A DNA stretch of 21,362 nt from JAQBFJ01 sp032123435 (lineage in GTDB: Bacteria; Verrucomicrobiota; Kiritimatiellia; UBA8416; JAQBFJ01): positions 1 to 21,362 of the forward strand of contig JAQBFJ010000104.1 of the NCBI GenBank assembly GCA_032123435.1, written 5' to 3'. Within the stretch, counting starts at the first letter, position 1; every line of letters starts with the position of its first letter. The notes below the pieces were generated by a model. That model was not told the DNA's origin. It was given only the letters and a program-made list of their open reading frames with translations, and did no database searches. The translations under genes were made by a program, and so were the position numbers. Below are positions 1 through 7,090 of this stretch, in pieces.

Positions 1-1966
1 CCAGTATTTTGATGCCGGCTTCTTCAAGTTCGCGGGCGATATTGAGCGGCGTCTGGCCGCCGAACTGGCATATAATACCTTTCGGTTTTTCTTTTCCGTA
101 GATTTGCAGAACATCTTCGACCGTGAGTGGTTCGAAATACAGTTTATTTGATGTATCGTAATCTGTGGACACGGTTTCCGGGTTGCAATTCACCATGACG
201 GTTTCATATTCCATGTCGCGTAATGCGAATGCGGCATGGACACAGCAATAGTCGAATTCTATGCCTTGTCCGATACGGTTAGGGCCGCCGCCGAGTATCA
301 TGACCTTATCCTGATTGGTCGTGGCGCTGATGCTGTCGGGCGCGTTGTATGTGGAGTAGTAATATGCCGCGTCCTCGACGCCGCTGACAGGAACGGCGTG
401 CCAGCCTTCGTTTATTTTCGCTTTTTCACGCTGTTCACGAATTTTTATTTCTGACACATTGAGCAATTTCGCAATGTACTTGTCGCCAAAACCGTCCTTC
501 TTGGCTGACAGCAGGAGATCGTTGGGAATTTCCTTTCCTTTGTACTTAAGGATCTCTTCTTCTCTCTGGACAAGTTCCTTCATCTGCTCAATGAACCATG
601 CCTTGACGTATGTCTTGGCGTGCAGTTCTTCAATTGAAGCACCTTTGCGAAGAGCCTCGTACATGAGCCAGTAACGCTCGCTGGATGGAAAGGATAGGCG
701 TGCCATGATCTCATCGAGCGGCAATGAATTGAAATTCTTAGCGAATCCGAGTCCGTGCCGTCCGTTCTCAAGACCGCGTATGGCTTTCTGGAAGGCTTCT
801 TTGAAGTTTTTGCCTATACTCATTATTTCACCGACGGCGCGCATCTGGGTTCCGAGTTTATCCTCGACGCCCTTGAATTTTTCGAAAGCCCAGCGTGCGA
901 ACTTTACGACAACATAATCGCCTGACGGCGTATATTTTTCGAGTGTTCCATCGCGCCAGTAGTGGATTTCGTCCATAGTCATGCCGCCGGCAAGCTTGGA
1001 TGATATGAGCGCTATGGGGAACCCGGTAGCTTTTGAAGCAAGCGCGGAGGATCGTGATGTGCGTGGGTTAATTTCTATAACTACGACGCGGTCGGTTACC
1101 GGATCGTGCGCGAACTGAACGTTCGTGCCGCCTATTACTTCTATAGCTTCCACTATCTTGTAAGAGTATTCCTGCAGGCGTTGCTGGAGTTCCTTGCTGA
1201 TGGTAAGCATTGGCGCTGTACAGAAAGAATCGCCGGTATGTACGCCCATGGCATCGACGTTTTCTATGAAGCAGACGGTTATCATCTGGTTCTTGGCATC
1301 GCGCACCACTTCCAGTTCAAGTTCTTCCCAGCCGAGTACCGATTCTTCGACCAGGATCTGGCCGATAAGACTTGCGGAGATGCCGCGTGCCGCGACAATT
1401 CGGAGTTCTTCGACGTTATAAACGAGTCCGCCGCCTGTTCCGCCCATTGTGTAGGCAGGTCTTATGACCACTGGGTAACCCAGTTCGGCGGCTATTTTTT
1501 CGGCATCTTCCACGCTGTAGACACACGTACTGAGCGGCATTTCTATGCCGAGTTTGTTCATGGTTTGTTTGAATGCGGTACGGTCTTCGCCGCGTTCGAT
1601 GGCGTCGAGTTTTACGCCTATGATTTTGACGTTGTATTTGTCAAGTATGCCGTGTTTGGCAAGATCGGAAGACAGGTTGAGGCCGGACTGTCCGCCGAGG
1701 TTAGGGAGTAACGCGTCGGGCCGTTCTTTCTTGATGATTTTTTCCATTGTTTCGATGTTGAGCGGCTCAATATATGTGGCATCTGCTGTTCCGGGATCGG
1801 TCATAATCGTGGCTGGATTTGAATTTACGAGTACTATTTTGTAACCCAGTGCGCGCAGGGCTTTGCATGCCTGTGTTCCTGAATAATCAAATTCGCATGC
1901 CTGTCCTATGACGATGGGGCCTGAACCGATGATCATAACCTTATTGATATCTTTTATCTTGGGCAT
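1..1966 (-). CDS. carB: Carbamoyl-phosphate synthase large subunit, C-terminal part beyond window
   Basis: Makes carbamoyl phosphate from bicarbonate, ATP and glutamine-derived ammonia for pyrimidine and arginine synthesis. About 655 codons are present, against about 1070 in the usual protein, so the second ATP-grasp and allosteric domains lie off the left edge. The start MPKIKDINKVMIIGSGPIVI is typical. The first pre-ATP-grasp domain covers residues 1-127. The first ATP-grasp follows, with R129, R169, the GGTGGG loop (175-180), E215, and E298 with N300 in the EINPR motif. An oligomerisation region runs to about 550, and the second half opens with GGGPNRIGQGIEFDY. The frame is unbroken. An AGGAGG Shine-Dalgarno (reverse strand, 1978-1983) precedes the ATG. 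carB is last visible gene of a minus-strand group, 29 bases after the DUF1846 gene. No carA lies upstream; one could lie past the edge. Confidence 0.97.
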   Translation of the reverse strand, partial: MPKIKDINKVMIIGSGPIVIGQACEFDYSGTQACKALRALGYKIVLVNSNPATIMTDPGTADATYIEPLNIETMEKIIKKERPDALLPNLGGQSGLNLSSDLAKHGILDKYNVKIIGVKLDAIERGEDRTAFKQTMNKLGIEMPLSTCVYSVEDAEKIAAELGYPVVIRPAYTMGGTGGGLVYNVEELRIVAARGISASLIGQILVEESVLGWEELELEVVRDAKNQMITVCFIENVDAMGVHTGDSFCTAPMLTISKELQQRLQEYSYKIVEAIEVIGGTNVQFAHDPVTDRVVVIEINPRTSRSSALASKATGFPIALISSKLAGGMTMDEIHYWRDGTLEKYTPSGDYVVVKFARWAFEKFKGVEDKLGTQMRAVGEIMSIGKNFKEAFQKAIRGLENGRHGLGFAKNFNSLPLDEIMARLSFPSSERYWLMYEALRKGASIEELHAKTYVKAWFIEQMKELVQREEEILKYKGKEIPNDLLLSAKKDGFGDKYIAKLLNVSEIKIREQREKAKINEGWHAVPVSGVEDAAYYYSTYNAPDSISATTNQDKVMILGGGPNRIGQGIEFDYCCVHAAFALRDMEYETVMVNCNPETVSTDYDTSNKLYFEPLTVEDVLQIYGKEKPKGIICQFGGQTPLNIARELEEAGIKIL

Positions 1967-1995
1967 TTGTTTTTGTGCCTCCTATTTGATGTGGT

Positions 1996-3516
1996 TTAAT
2001 TAATGAACAGATTATTACTCGCGAAATTGGGTTCACTTGTCAGGTTTATACCGAGTCGTCTCAATCCTGCTTCGTCGCCTGGGGCGGGTATATGAGTTAT
2101 ATGCATTTCACAGCCGCGCAATTCACTGAGTTTTCCCATAGCCAGTTCGGCTGAGTGGTTTGATGTGGCGCTGACGCTGAGTGCTATGAGCGTTTCCTCC
2201 AGATTCATGCTGGCATTTTTCCCGCTCAGTATTTTCTGTTTCAGTGTTTTGATTGAGTTCATTACAATGGGGGTGAGGATGTGCATGTTGTCAGGGATGC
2301 CGGCCAGTGTTTTTATTGCGTTCAATGTGAGGCTGGAAGATGCGTGCATGAGCGGTGAATTACAGCCGGTGACTATTGAGCCGTCGTTCAATTGTATTGC
2401 GGCGCCGCAGAAGACGTTGTCGTGTCCTTTGTCTTTTTTCTTTGCTTCGGCGGCGGCTTGTCTTGCCGGCATAACGACACTTCTGTTTTCCGGCGATATA
2501 TTCAATTCTTCCATGAGCGTTTTGGTTTTCTGGAGGGTGTCCTTGCCGGTGAAGCCGAGCGCGTATTCGCATTGGTATCGGAAATGTCTTCTTATGACTT
2601 CCTGTGTTGCTGCTTCTTTTACGATATTATCGTCAATGATGGCGAAGCCAGCGCGGTTAACGCCCATATCGGTTGGAGATTTATAGATGGATTCTTTTCC
2701 GGTGATTTTTTCGAGTATTCTTTTCAGGACGGGGAATATTTCGATATCTCTGTTATAGTTAACTGTTGTCACGTTATGTGTTTCCATATGGAATGGGTCT
2801 ATCATGTTGAAATCGCCGATATCGGCGGTAGCGGCTTCATAAGCCAGATTGACGGGGTGTTTAAGGGGCAGATTCCATATGGGGAATGTTTCGAATTTAG
2901 CGTAGCCGGTGGAAATACCTTTTTTATGGTCGTGATAGAGTTGGGAAAGGCATGTGGCCATTTTCCCACTGCCTGGTCCCGGCGCGGTTACCACTACGAT
3001 AGGTTTTGATGTTTCTATGTATGGATTCGAGCCGAATCCCTTATCGCTGACGATGGTTGCTATATCTACGGGATATCCTTTGATCGTGCGATGTGTATAT
3101 GTTTTGACGCCTCGTCGTTCGAGTCCGTTCTTGAACTGCTGGACTGCTGGTTGATTATTGAAGAGGGTTATTACGACGGCTGTTATATCGAGATCCCATT
3201 CGCGCAGATTATCTATAAGCCTGAGGGTATCTACGTCATAAGTGACTCCGAAATCGGCTCTCAGTTTTCTGCGTTCTATATCGCCGGCGTTAATGCACAG
3301 TACGATATCGATTTTGTCTTTTAGTTTATGCAGGAGCCGTATTTTTACATTCGGGTCGAAGCCGGGCAGAATGCGGGCGGCATGATAATCGAACACAAGT
3401 TTGCCGCCGAACTCAAGATACAGTTTATTGCCGAGTTGCCCGGCGCGTTCGATAATGTATGCGCTTTGTTCTTCCAGATACTTTTCATTGTCAAACCCTG
3501 ATTGTTTCATTTGCAT
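1996..3516 (-). CDS. DUF1846 / UPF0371 family protein, function unknown
   Basis: 506 residues, the usual length of the DUF1846 (UPF0371) family, which is soluble and has no firmly established reaction that I know of. Recognisable family stretches are GFDNEKYLEEQSAYI near the N-terminus, YLEFGGKLVFDYHAARILPG (33-52), GSNPYIETSKPIVVVTAPGP (162-181) and the TADIGDFNMIDPFH region. Residues 178-186 (APGPGSGKM) resemble a Walker A loop, but the residue after lysine is Met rather than Ser/Thr, which suggests a nucleotide or phosphate site that is not a standard P-loop. I see no signal peptide or membrane segment. The start could be 3516 or the ATG two codons later (3510); neither has a strong Shine-Dalgarno. 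The gene sits 31 bases after the GMP-synthase-like gene and 29 bases before carB on the same strand, so it is probably co-transcribed with nucleotide-synthesis genes. Confidence 0.88.
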   Translation of the reverse strand: MQMKQSGFDNEKYLEEQSAYIIERAGQLGNKLYLEFGGKLVFDYHAARILPGFDPNVKIRLLHKLKDKIDIVLCINAGDIERRKLRADFGVTYDVDTLRLIDNLREWDLDITAVVITLFNNQPAVQQFKNGLERRGVKTYTHRTIKGYPVDIATIVSDKGFGSNPYIETSKPIVVVTAPGPGSGKMATCLSQLYHDHKKGISTGYAKFETFPIWNLPLKHPVNLAYEAATADIGDFNMIDPFHMETHNVTTVNYNRDIEIFPVLKRILEKITGKESIYKSPTDMGVNRAGFAIIDDNIVKEAATQEVIRRHFRYQCEYALGFTGKDTLQKTKTLMEELNISPENRSVVMPARQAAAEAKKKDKGHDNVFCGAAIQLNDGSIVTGCNSPLMHASSSLTLNAIKTLAGIPDNMHILTPIVMNSIKTLKQKILSGKNASMNLEETLIALSVSATSNHSAELAMGKLSELRGCEMHITHIPAPGDEAGLRRLGINLTSEPNFASNNLFIN

Positions 3517-3547
3517 TATCCGTAAAGCTTGTATTCATTACTGTTGG

Positions 3548-4516
3548 TTATACTGCTTCAATACAGCTTGGTGGTTTTGTAGTTACATTGTATGTGACAC
3601 TTACTATGCCGGGCACTTCGTTCACTATTCTGTCGGCTATTTTTCTTAGTGTGGCAAATGGCAGTTCCGTTGGGGTGGCGGTGACGGCATCGGTGCTGTC
3701 CCAGCATCGGACTTCTATTTGCTGGCCGAAGTCGCGTTTATTCTGTCTGAGGCCTGTGACCATATCCTCATGCAGAATGGCCATGTATTGAAACGCGTTG
3801 CAGTCGGCGAGTTCATATTCGACTATTGTTGTTGCTTTTCGGACGGTTTCGATTCTTTCCGGGGTAGCTTCTCCGATAACACGCGCAGCGAGTGCCGGGC
3901 CTGGGAAAGGCGGGCGTTCACTGATTTCCCTGGGCAATCCGAGGGCGCGCGCTAAGGCGCGTACGGCAGGTTTTCTGAGTTGGAGGATAGGTTCGACCAC
4001 TTTGTATCCGAATGCTTTCTGGGGATCGATGCCTATTTGTTCAAAAACGTTATGTTGACGTTTTACGCCGGCCGCGGTTTCTTCCACGTCGGTATAATTG
4101 GTGCCCTGCAGGAGGATATTCGCTCCGCTTTGTTTGACGAGTTTTGCGAAGACGTCTTTATAGAACACCTGCGTGATTCCCTTTTCGCGTTTTTCTTCCG
4201 GGTCGGTGACGCCTTTCAGTCCGGCGAAGAATTCCTTTTTCGCGTCGATGATTTCAACTTCAACGCCGAGATCGGTAAACCATTTCACGATCTGCTGAGG
4301 CTCGTTCTCGCGCATCAATCCGTTATCTATGAAATATGTTTTCAATTTGGTGTTCAGCGCCTTGTGTCCAAGCATGGTGACGACGGCGGAATCGACGCCG
4401 CCGGACAAGGCGTTGATGGCCGTGCTGCTGCCGGCGGCTGATTGTATTGCGGTGACCTGTTCGTTTGTGAACTGATTGGTGTCCAGTTTGTCGAGTGCTA
4501 TTTCATTAATTTTCAT
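3548..4516 (-). CDS. GMP synthase-type ATP-pyrophosphatase subunit without a glutaminase domain
   Basis: 322 residues matching the C-terminal half of GuaA, which adenylates XMP and aminates it to GMP. The PP-loop SGGVDS is at 38-43, followed by YFIDNGLMRENE (61-72), LLQGTNYTDVEET (135-147), and PFPGPALAARVIGE (203-216). The N-terminal class I glutaminase domain is absent, and the 140 bases upstream hold no such gene, so ammonia must come from a separate subunit or from free ammonium. The C-terminal third differs from ordinary GuaA: the usual GDGRTYDY segment is replaced by LRQNKRDFG (256-264), and the protein ends KPPSCIEAV instead of KPPxTIEWE. It looks like the separate single-domain subfamily of GuaA-C homologues, so its substrate is less certain than the fold. 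The start has an AAAGGGA Shine-Dalgarno (reverse strand). It is the first gene of the minus-strand group. Confidence 0.85.
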   Translation of the reverse strand: MKINEIALDKLDTNQFTNEQVTAIQSAAGSSTAINALSGGVDSAVVTMLGHKALNTKLKTYFIDNGLMRENEPQQIVKWFTDLGVEVEIIDAKKEFFAGLKGVTDPEEKREKGITQVFYKDVFAKLVKQSGANILLQGTNYTDVEETAAGVKRQHNVFEQIGIDPQKAFGYKVVEPILQLRKPAVRALARALGLPREISERPPFPGPALAARVIGEATPERIETVRKATTIVEYELADCNAFQYMAILHEDMVTGLRQNKRDFGQQIEVRCWDSTDAVTATPTELPFATLRKIADRIVNEVPGIVSVTYNVTTKPPSCIEAV

Positions 4517-4654
4517 ACAAGTTTCCCTTTCGGATTTTTGTTTTGTTGGTTAATCGACCCCGGGACGACACTTTGAGGATTTATAAGAAGGTAGTCAAGC
4601 GGATTTTATAAAAGAATTCTTCAACAGTTTTTTTACGTGAGAAGAAACAGTTTT

Positions 4655-4783
4655 TGACAGGATTACAGGATATACATGATCAATATCCGAGATGGGTGTG
4701 AAATCTCAACTGGATTATTTAATCCATTGAGATTTCACGGATCCCATTTCTCCATCAATCCCGTCAATCCTGTTATCCTGTCA
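4655..4783. repeat. 129-bp imperfect palindrome (MITE- or REP-like)
   Basis: Outer arms 4655-4671 and 4767-4783 are complementary at 16 of 17 positions and are built on the phrase ACAGGAT. Inner arms 4698-4717 and 4720-4738 pair over 19 bases with one bulged C, around a two-base TT centre. The segments between also match partly (GATGGG at 4691-4696 with CCCATT at 4743-4748). The whole element could form one long cruciform or RNA hairpin. It has no open reading frame of its own. The loop is tiny and no T-run follows, so it does not look like a simple terminator. It sits in the divergent gap between the GMP-synthase-like gene and nadB. Confidence 0.8.
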
Positions 4784-4843
4784 GAAAATATTATTCTCCG
4801 GGTTCTCGAGGCGGGTGGTGAAAAAATCTGCCGCGGAGGTCTG

Positions 4844-4873
4844 TTGACGCTACGCGGGAAATATGCGTATACT
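4844..4873 (+). promoter_or_regulatory. Sigma70-type promoter for nadB
   Basis: TTGACG at 4844-4849, an 18-base spacer, then TATACT at 4868-4873; five of six positions match consensus in each box. Transcription would start near 4880, leaving an untranslated leader of about 60 bases before the nadB ATG at 4941. The upstream in-frame ATG at 4863 overlaps this promoter and cannot be the start of an mRNA made from it. Confidence 0.65.
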
Positions 4874-4940
4874 CACCGCGCAAGGATGCCTGATGCAGGT
4901 TGTCGAGTGGCGCTGGTTAACGATGAAAGAGTGGAACCGT

Positions 4941-6584
4941 ATGAGGATTATTGATTGTGATTATCTTGTTGTCGGGAGCGGCATTGCCGGGCTGATGTCG
5001 GCATTGCATTTGGCCGGGCAGGGCCGTGTTCTTATTGTTACTAAGAAGGAGAAGGCTGACAGCAATACTAATCATGCTCAGGGCGGCATTGCCTGCGCGG
5101 TAAGAGATGATGACAGTTTTGACGCGCATATCGGGGATACCATTGAGACTGGTTGTGGGCTTTGTAATGAAGCTGTGGTGAGGAAGATTGTTGAGAATGG
5201 TCCGGTGCGTATAGCTGATCTGGAGGAATATGGTGTTAAGTTTGCCAGGAGTTCTGTTGACGGTGGGTATGATCTTGGGCAGGAAGGCGGGCATTCAATC
5301 AGGCGTGTATTGCATTCTGGTGATATTACGGGGCAGAAGATTGAAGAAGTGCTTTTGAAGCGGATCCAGTTGGATCCGAATATATCGATATGTGAGCATT
5401 ACATGGTGATAGATCTTATTACAACCAGCTGGTTGGAGGGCAGGGGTACATGTGATGCTGGTTCGGGGTCGGATAGTGGAAATGATAACAGGTGTGTTGG
5501 TGTTTACGTGCTGAACAGGGAGTCTGGTGAGATTCTTGCTGTTCGTTCTCCGTATGTGATATTGGCCAGTGGTGGTGGCGGCAAGGTTTATTTATACACC
5601 AGTAATCCTGATATAGCCACGGGTGACGGCATTGCTGTTGCCTGGCGTGCAGGCGTACCTGTCAAGAATATGGAATTTATTCAGTTTCATCCGACGTGTT
5701 TATATCATCCGGAAGCAAAGTCGTTTCTGATAAGCGAGGCGGTGCGTGGGGAAGGAGCTGGGCTTGTTGATGCATCCGGCCGGCCGTTCATGGATCAGTA
5801 TGATAAACGCGGTGCCTTGGCGCCGCGTGATATTGTTGCGCGTGCGATTGATGCGGAGATGAAAAAGAGCGGGCAGGCGTGTGTGTATCTTGACATAAGG
5901 CATAAGTCGCGTGAATTTATCATGGAGCGGTTCCCGAATCTTTATGAAAGGTGTCTTGTTTACGGGATAGACATGGCGCATGATCTTATTCCCGTGGTGC
6001 CGGCGGCGCATTATTTTTGCGGCGGCATTGAGGCTGGAGTAAACGGAGAGACCGCATTGCCCGGTTTGTTTGCGTGCGGGGAGGTAGCATGTACCGGACT
6101 GCACGGCGCTAACAGGCTTGCCAGTAATTCCTTGCTTGAAGCCGTGGTATGCGCTCACGAGATGGCCGGGAGAATAGCCGATCTTCCGCCGGCAGATTCG
6201 TATCCATGTGTTAATATTCCCGACTGGGAATGCGGTGATGCTGTTCCAAGTGATGAAGCTGTTGTTGTTGAGCATAATTGGAATGAACTTCGGACGTGTA
6301 TGTGGGATTATGTTGGTATTGTGCGGACGGACAAGCGGCTGGAGCGTGCTCGCCGGCGCGTTTGCAATTTAGTGGAAGAAATTCAGCAATATTATCTCGA
6401 TTATCTTATTACGGCGGATATTCTTGAGCTTCGAAACATAGCGGCTGTGGCCGGGTTGATAGTGAGATCTGCTTTGGAAAGGAAGGAAAGCAGGGGGTTG
6501 CATTACACATTGGATTATCCGGGGACCGATGCGGTGGCCCGCGATACGGTGATTATGGATGAAGCTGGCGGTCGGCGGCATTGA
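4941..6584 (+). CDS. nadB: L-aspartate oxidase
   Basis: Cytoplasmic flavoprotein that oxidises L-aspartate to iminoaspartate, the first step of de novo NAD synthesis; quinolinate synthase (NadA) uses the product. With the ATG at 4941 it has 547 residues (E. coli enzyme about 540). The FAD dinucleotide loop is VGSGIAGL (11-18). Further family motifs are NHAQGGIA, ASGGGGKVYLYTSNP, FIQFHPTCLYHP, the arginine of ISEAVRGEGA, VPAAHYFCGG, and GANRLASNSLLEAVV for FAD and substrate binding. A helical C-terminal domain follows. A short hydrophilic stretch rich in G, S, D and N (around CDAGSGSDSGNDN) looks like a lineage loop. In-frame ATGs at 4863 and 4923 would add 26 or 6 residues; 4863 lies in the promoter and 4923 has no Shine-Dalgarno, while 4941 has a weak GAAAGAG. 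nadA and nadC are not in the window. Confidence 0.95.
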   Translation: MRIIDCDYLVVGSGIAGLMSALHLAGQGRVLIVTKKEKADSNTNHAQGGIACAVRDDDSFDAHIGDTIETGCGLCNEAVVRKIVENGPVRIADLEEYGVKFARSSVDGGYDLGQEGGHSIRRVLHSGDITGQKIEEVLLKRIQLDPNISICEHYMVIDLITTSWLEGRGTCDAGSGSDSGNDNRCVGVYVLNRESGEILAVRSPYVILASGGGGKVYLYTSNPDIATGDGIAVAWRAGVPVKNMEFIQFHPTCLYHPEAKSFLISEAVRGEGAGLVDASGRPFMDQYDKRGALAPRDIVARAIDAEMKKSGQACVYLDIRHKSREFIMERFPNLYERCLVYGIDMAHDLIPVVPAAHYFCGGIEAGVNGETALPGLFACGEVACTGLHGANRLASNSLLEAVVCAHEMAGRIADLPPADSYPCVNIPDWECGDAVPSDEAVVVEHNWNELRTCMWDYVGIVRTDKRLERARRRVCNLVEEIQQYYLDYLITADILELRNIAAVAGLIVRSALERKESRGLHYTLDYPGTDAVARDTVIMDEAGGRRH

Positions 6585-6617
6585 GTTGGATCGGGGAAGA
6601 AGAGAATTTTTTGACCC

Positions 6618-6644
6618 GCCTTCGCAAGAAAGCTTCGGCGAGGC
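6618..6644. repeat. Short GC-rich inverted repeat after nadB
   Basis: GCCT at 6618-6621 pairs with AGGC at 6641-6644, and CGC at 6623-6625 pairs with GCG at 6638-6640, with one bulged T and a 12-base loop. No T-run follows, so it is not a canonical intrinsic terminator. It lies 33 bases after the nadB stop codon and could protect the 3' end of that mRNA. Confidence 0.4.
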
Positions 6645-6666
6645 ATGCAGGATGAAGAGTGAGATG

Positions 6667-6715
6667 GTTCAGGAAATCTGGATAAAACAGTAGTTTTCTT
6701 CCACATTTCCTGAAC
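6667..6715. repeat. Long hairpin-forming inverted repeat
   Basis: Arms GTTCAGGAAAT (6667-6677) and ATTTCCTGAAC (6705-6715) are perfect complements of 11 bases. Inside them TGG (6679-6681) pairs with CCA (6701-6703), and AAAAC (6684-6688) pairs with GTTTT (6693-6697) around the loop AGTA. In total 19 base pairs fall in 49 bases. No T-run follows, so it looks like a REP- or MITE-type repeat or an mRNA-stabilising structure. Confidence 0.6.
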
Positions 6716-6844
6716 AATGTTTTCTGATGGGGATCAGGCTTCGGTCGCAATAGCGTGCTGCTACGCCGGGACAGGCCGGGTGGTAAGAAGAAAGATATTC
6801 ACCATGGAGTGCGCGGAGGCACGGAGGAGAGAAGGAGAAGAGGG

Positions 6845-6884
6845 TTGATTTAATTCCGGGACTGGCGTCTCAAAATTAAATCAA
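6845..6884. repeat. AT-rich inverted repeat upstream of aconitase
   Basis: TTGATTTAATT (6845-6855) and AATTAAATCAA (6874-6884) are perfect 11-base complements separated by 18 bases. It could be an operator-like site or the end of a repeat element; nothing in the sequence decides between these. Confidence 0.5.
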
Positions 6885-6940
6885 TACTTTGCATGTTGGA
6901 GGACAGGAGCTGTCTCGGAGGTTTGCTCCATGACAACAAC

Positions 6941-6987
6941 GTTACATCAAATCCGGGATTGCTAAGCAAGATTGGGTTTGATGTAAC
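6941..6987. repeat. Second inverted repeat upstream of aconitase
   Basis: GTTACATCAAA (6941-6951) and TTTGATGTAAC (6977-6987) are perfect 11-base complements. The stem continues imperfectly inward to a small palindrome, TTGCTAAGCAA (6959-6969). A T-rich stretch (GGGTTTTCTT, 6991-7000) follows a few bases later, so weak terminator activity is possible. The repeat ends about 100 bases before the aconitase start and may lie in its 5' leader. Confidence 0.55.
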
Positions 6988-7090
6988 CTCGGGTTTTCTT
7001 GTATTCTCTGTGTCCTCGGGTACTCCAGCGCGGGAGCGCGGGTGGTTAAAAGGAAAAGTTTCACCACGAAGGCAGTAAGGAGGAACTGAA

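Larger units (their letters stand above)
6585..7090. other. 506-bp gene-free spacer with several inverted repeats
   Basis: I see no credible gene here; the short reading frames on both strands lack Shine-Dalgarno sequences and family resemblance. The spacer holds four hairpin-forming repeats, listed separately, and phrases that look like decayed copies of common intergenic repeats: CACCATGGAG plus GGAGGCACGGAGGA (6810-6829), CTCTGTGTCCTCGG (7006-7019) and CACCACGAAGG (7062-7072). No convincing sigma70 promoter for the aconitase gene was found, and no hairpin directly followed by a T-run. Confidence 0.6.

Noticed and set aside
1106..1711. 201-codon plus-strand open frame inside carB
   Set aside because: It is a shadow of the carB ATP-grasp domain, whose reverse-strand translation is clearly conserved.
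4593..4598. TTGACT on the minus strand as the -35 of the GMP-synthase-like gene
   Set aside because: No acceptable -10 at 16-18 bases; TATAAA-like boxes nearby are at the wrong distance.
4676..4954. Open frame of 92 codons on the plus strand between the GMP-synthase-like gene and nadB
   Set aside because: It runs through the palindrome and the nadB promoter, overlaps the nadB start, has no Shine-Dalgarno and resembles no family.
6893..7078. Small open frames on both strands in the nadB-aconitase spacer (also 6515-6750 and 6850-7209 minus)
   Set aside because: They are produced by repeats and overlap real genes or inverted repeats; there are no ribosome binding sites or recognisable domains.
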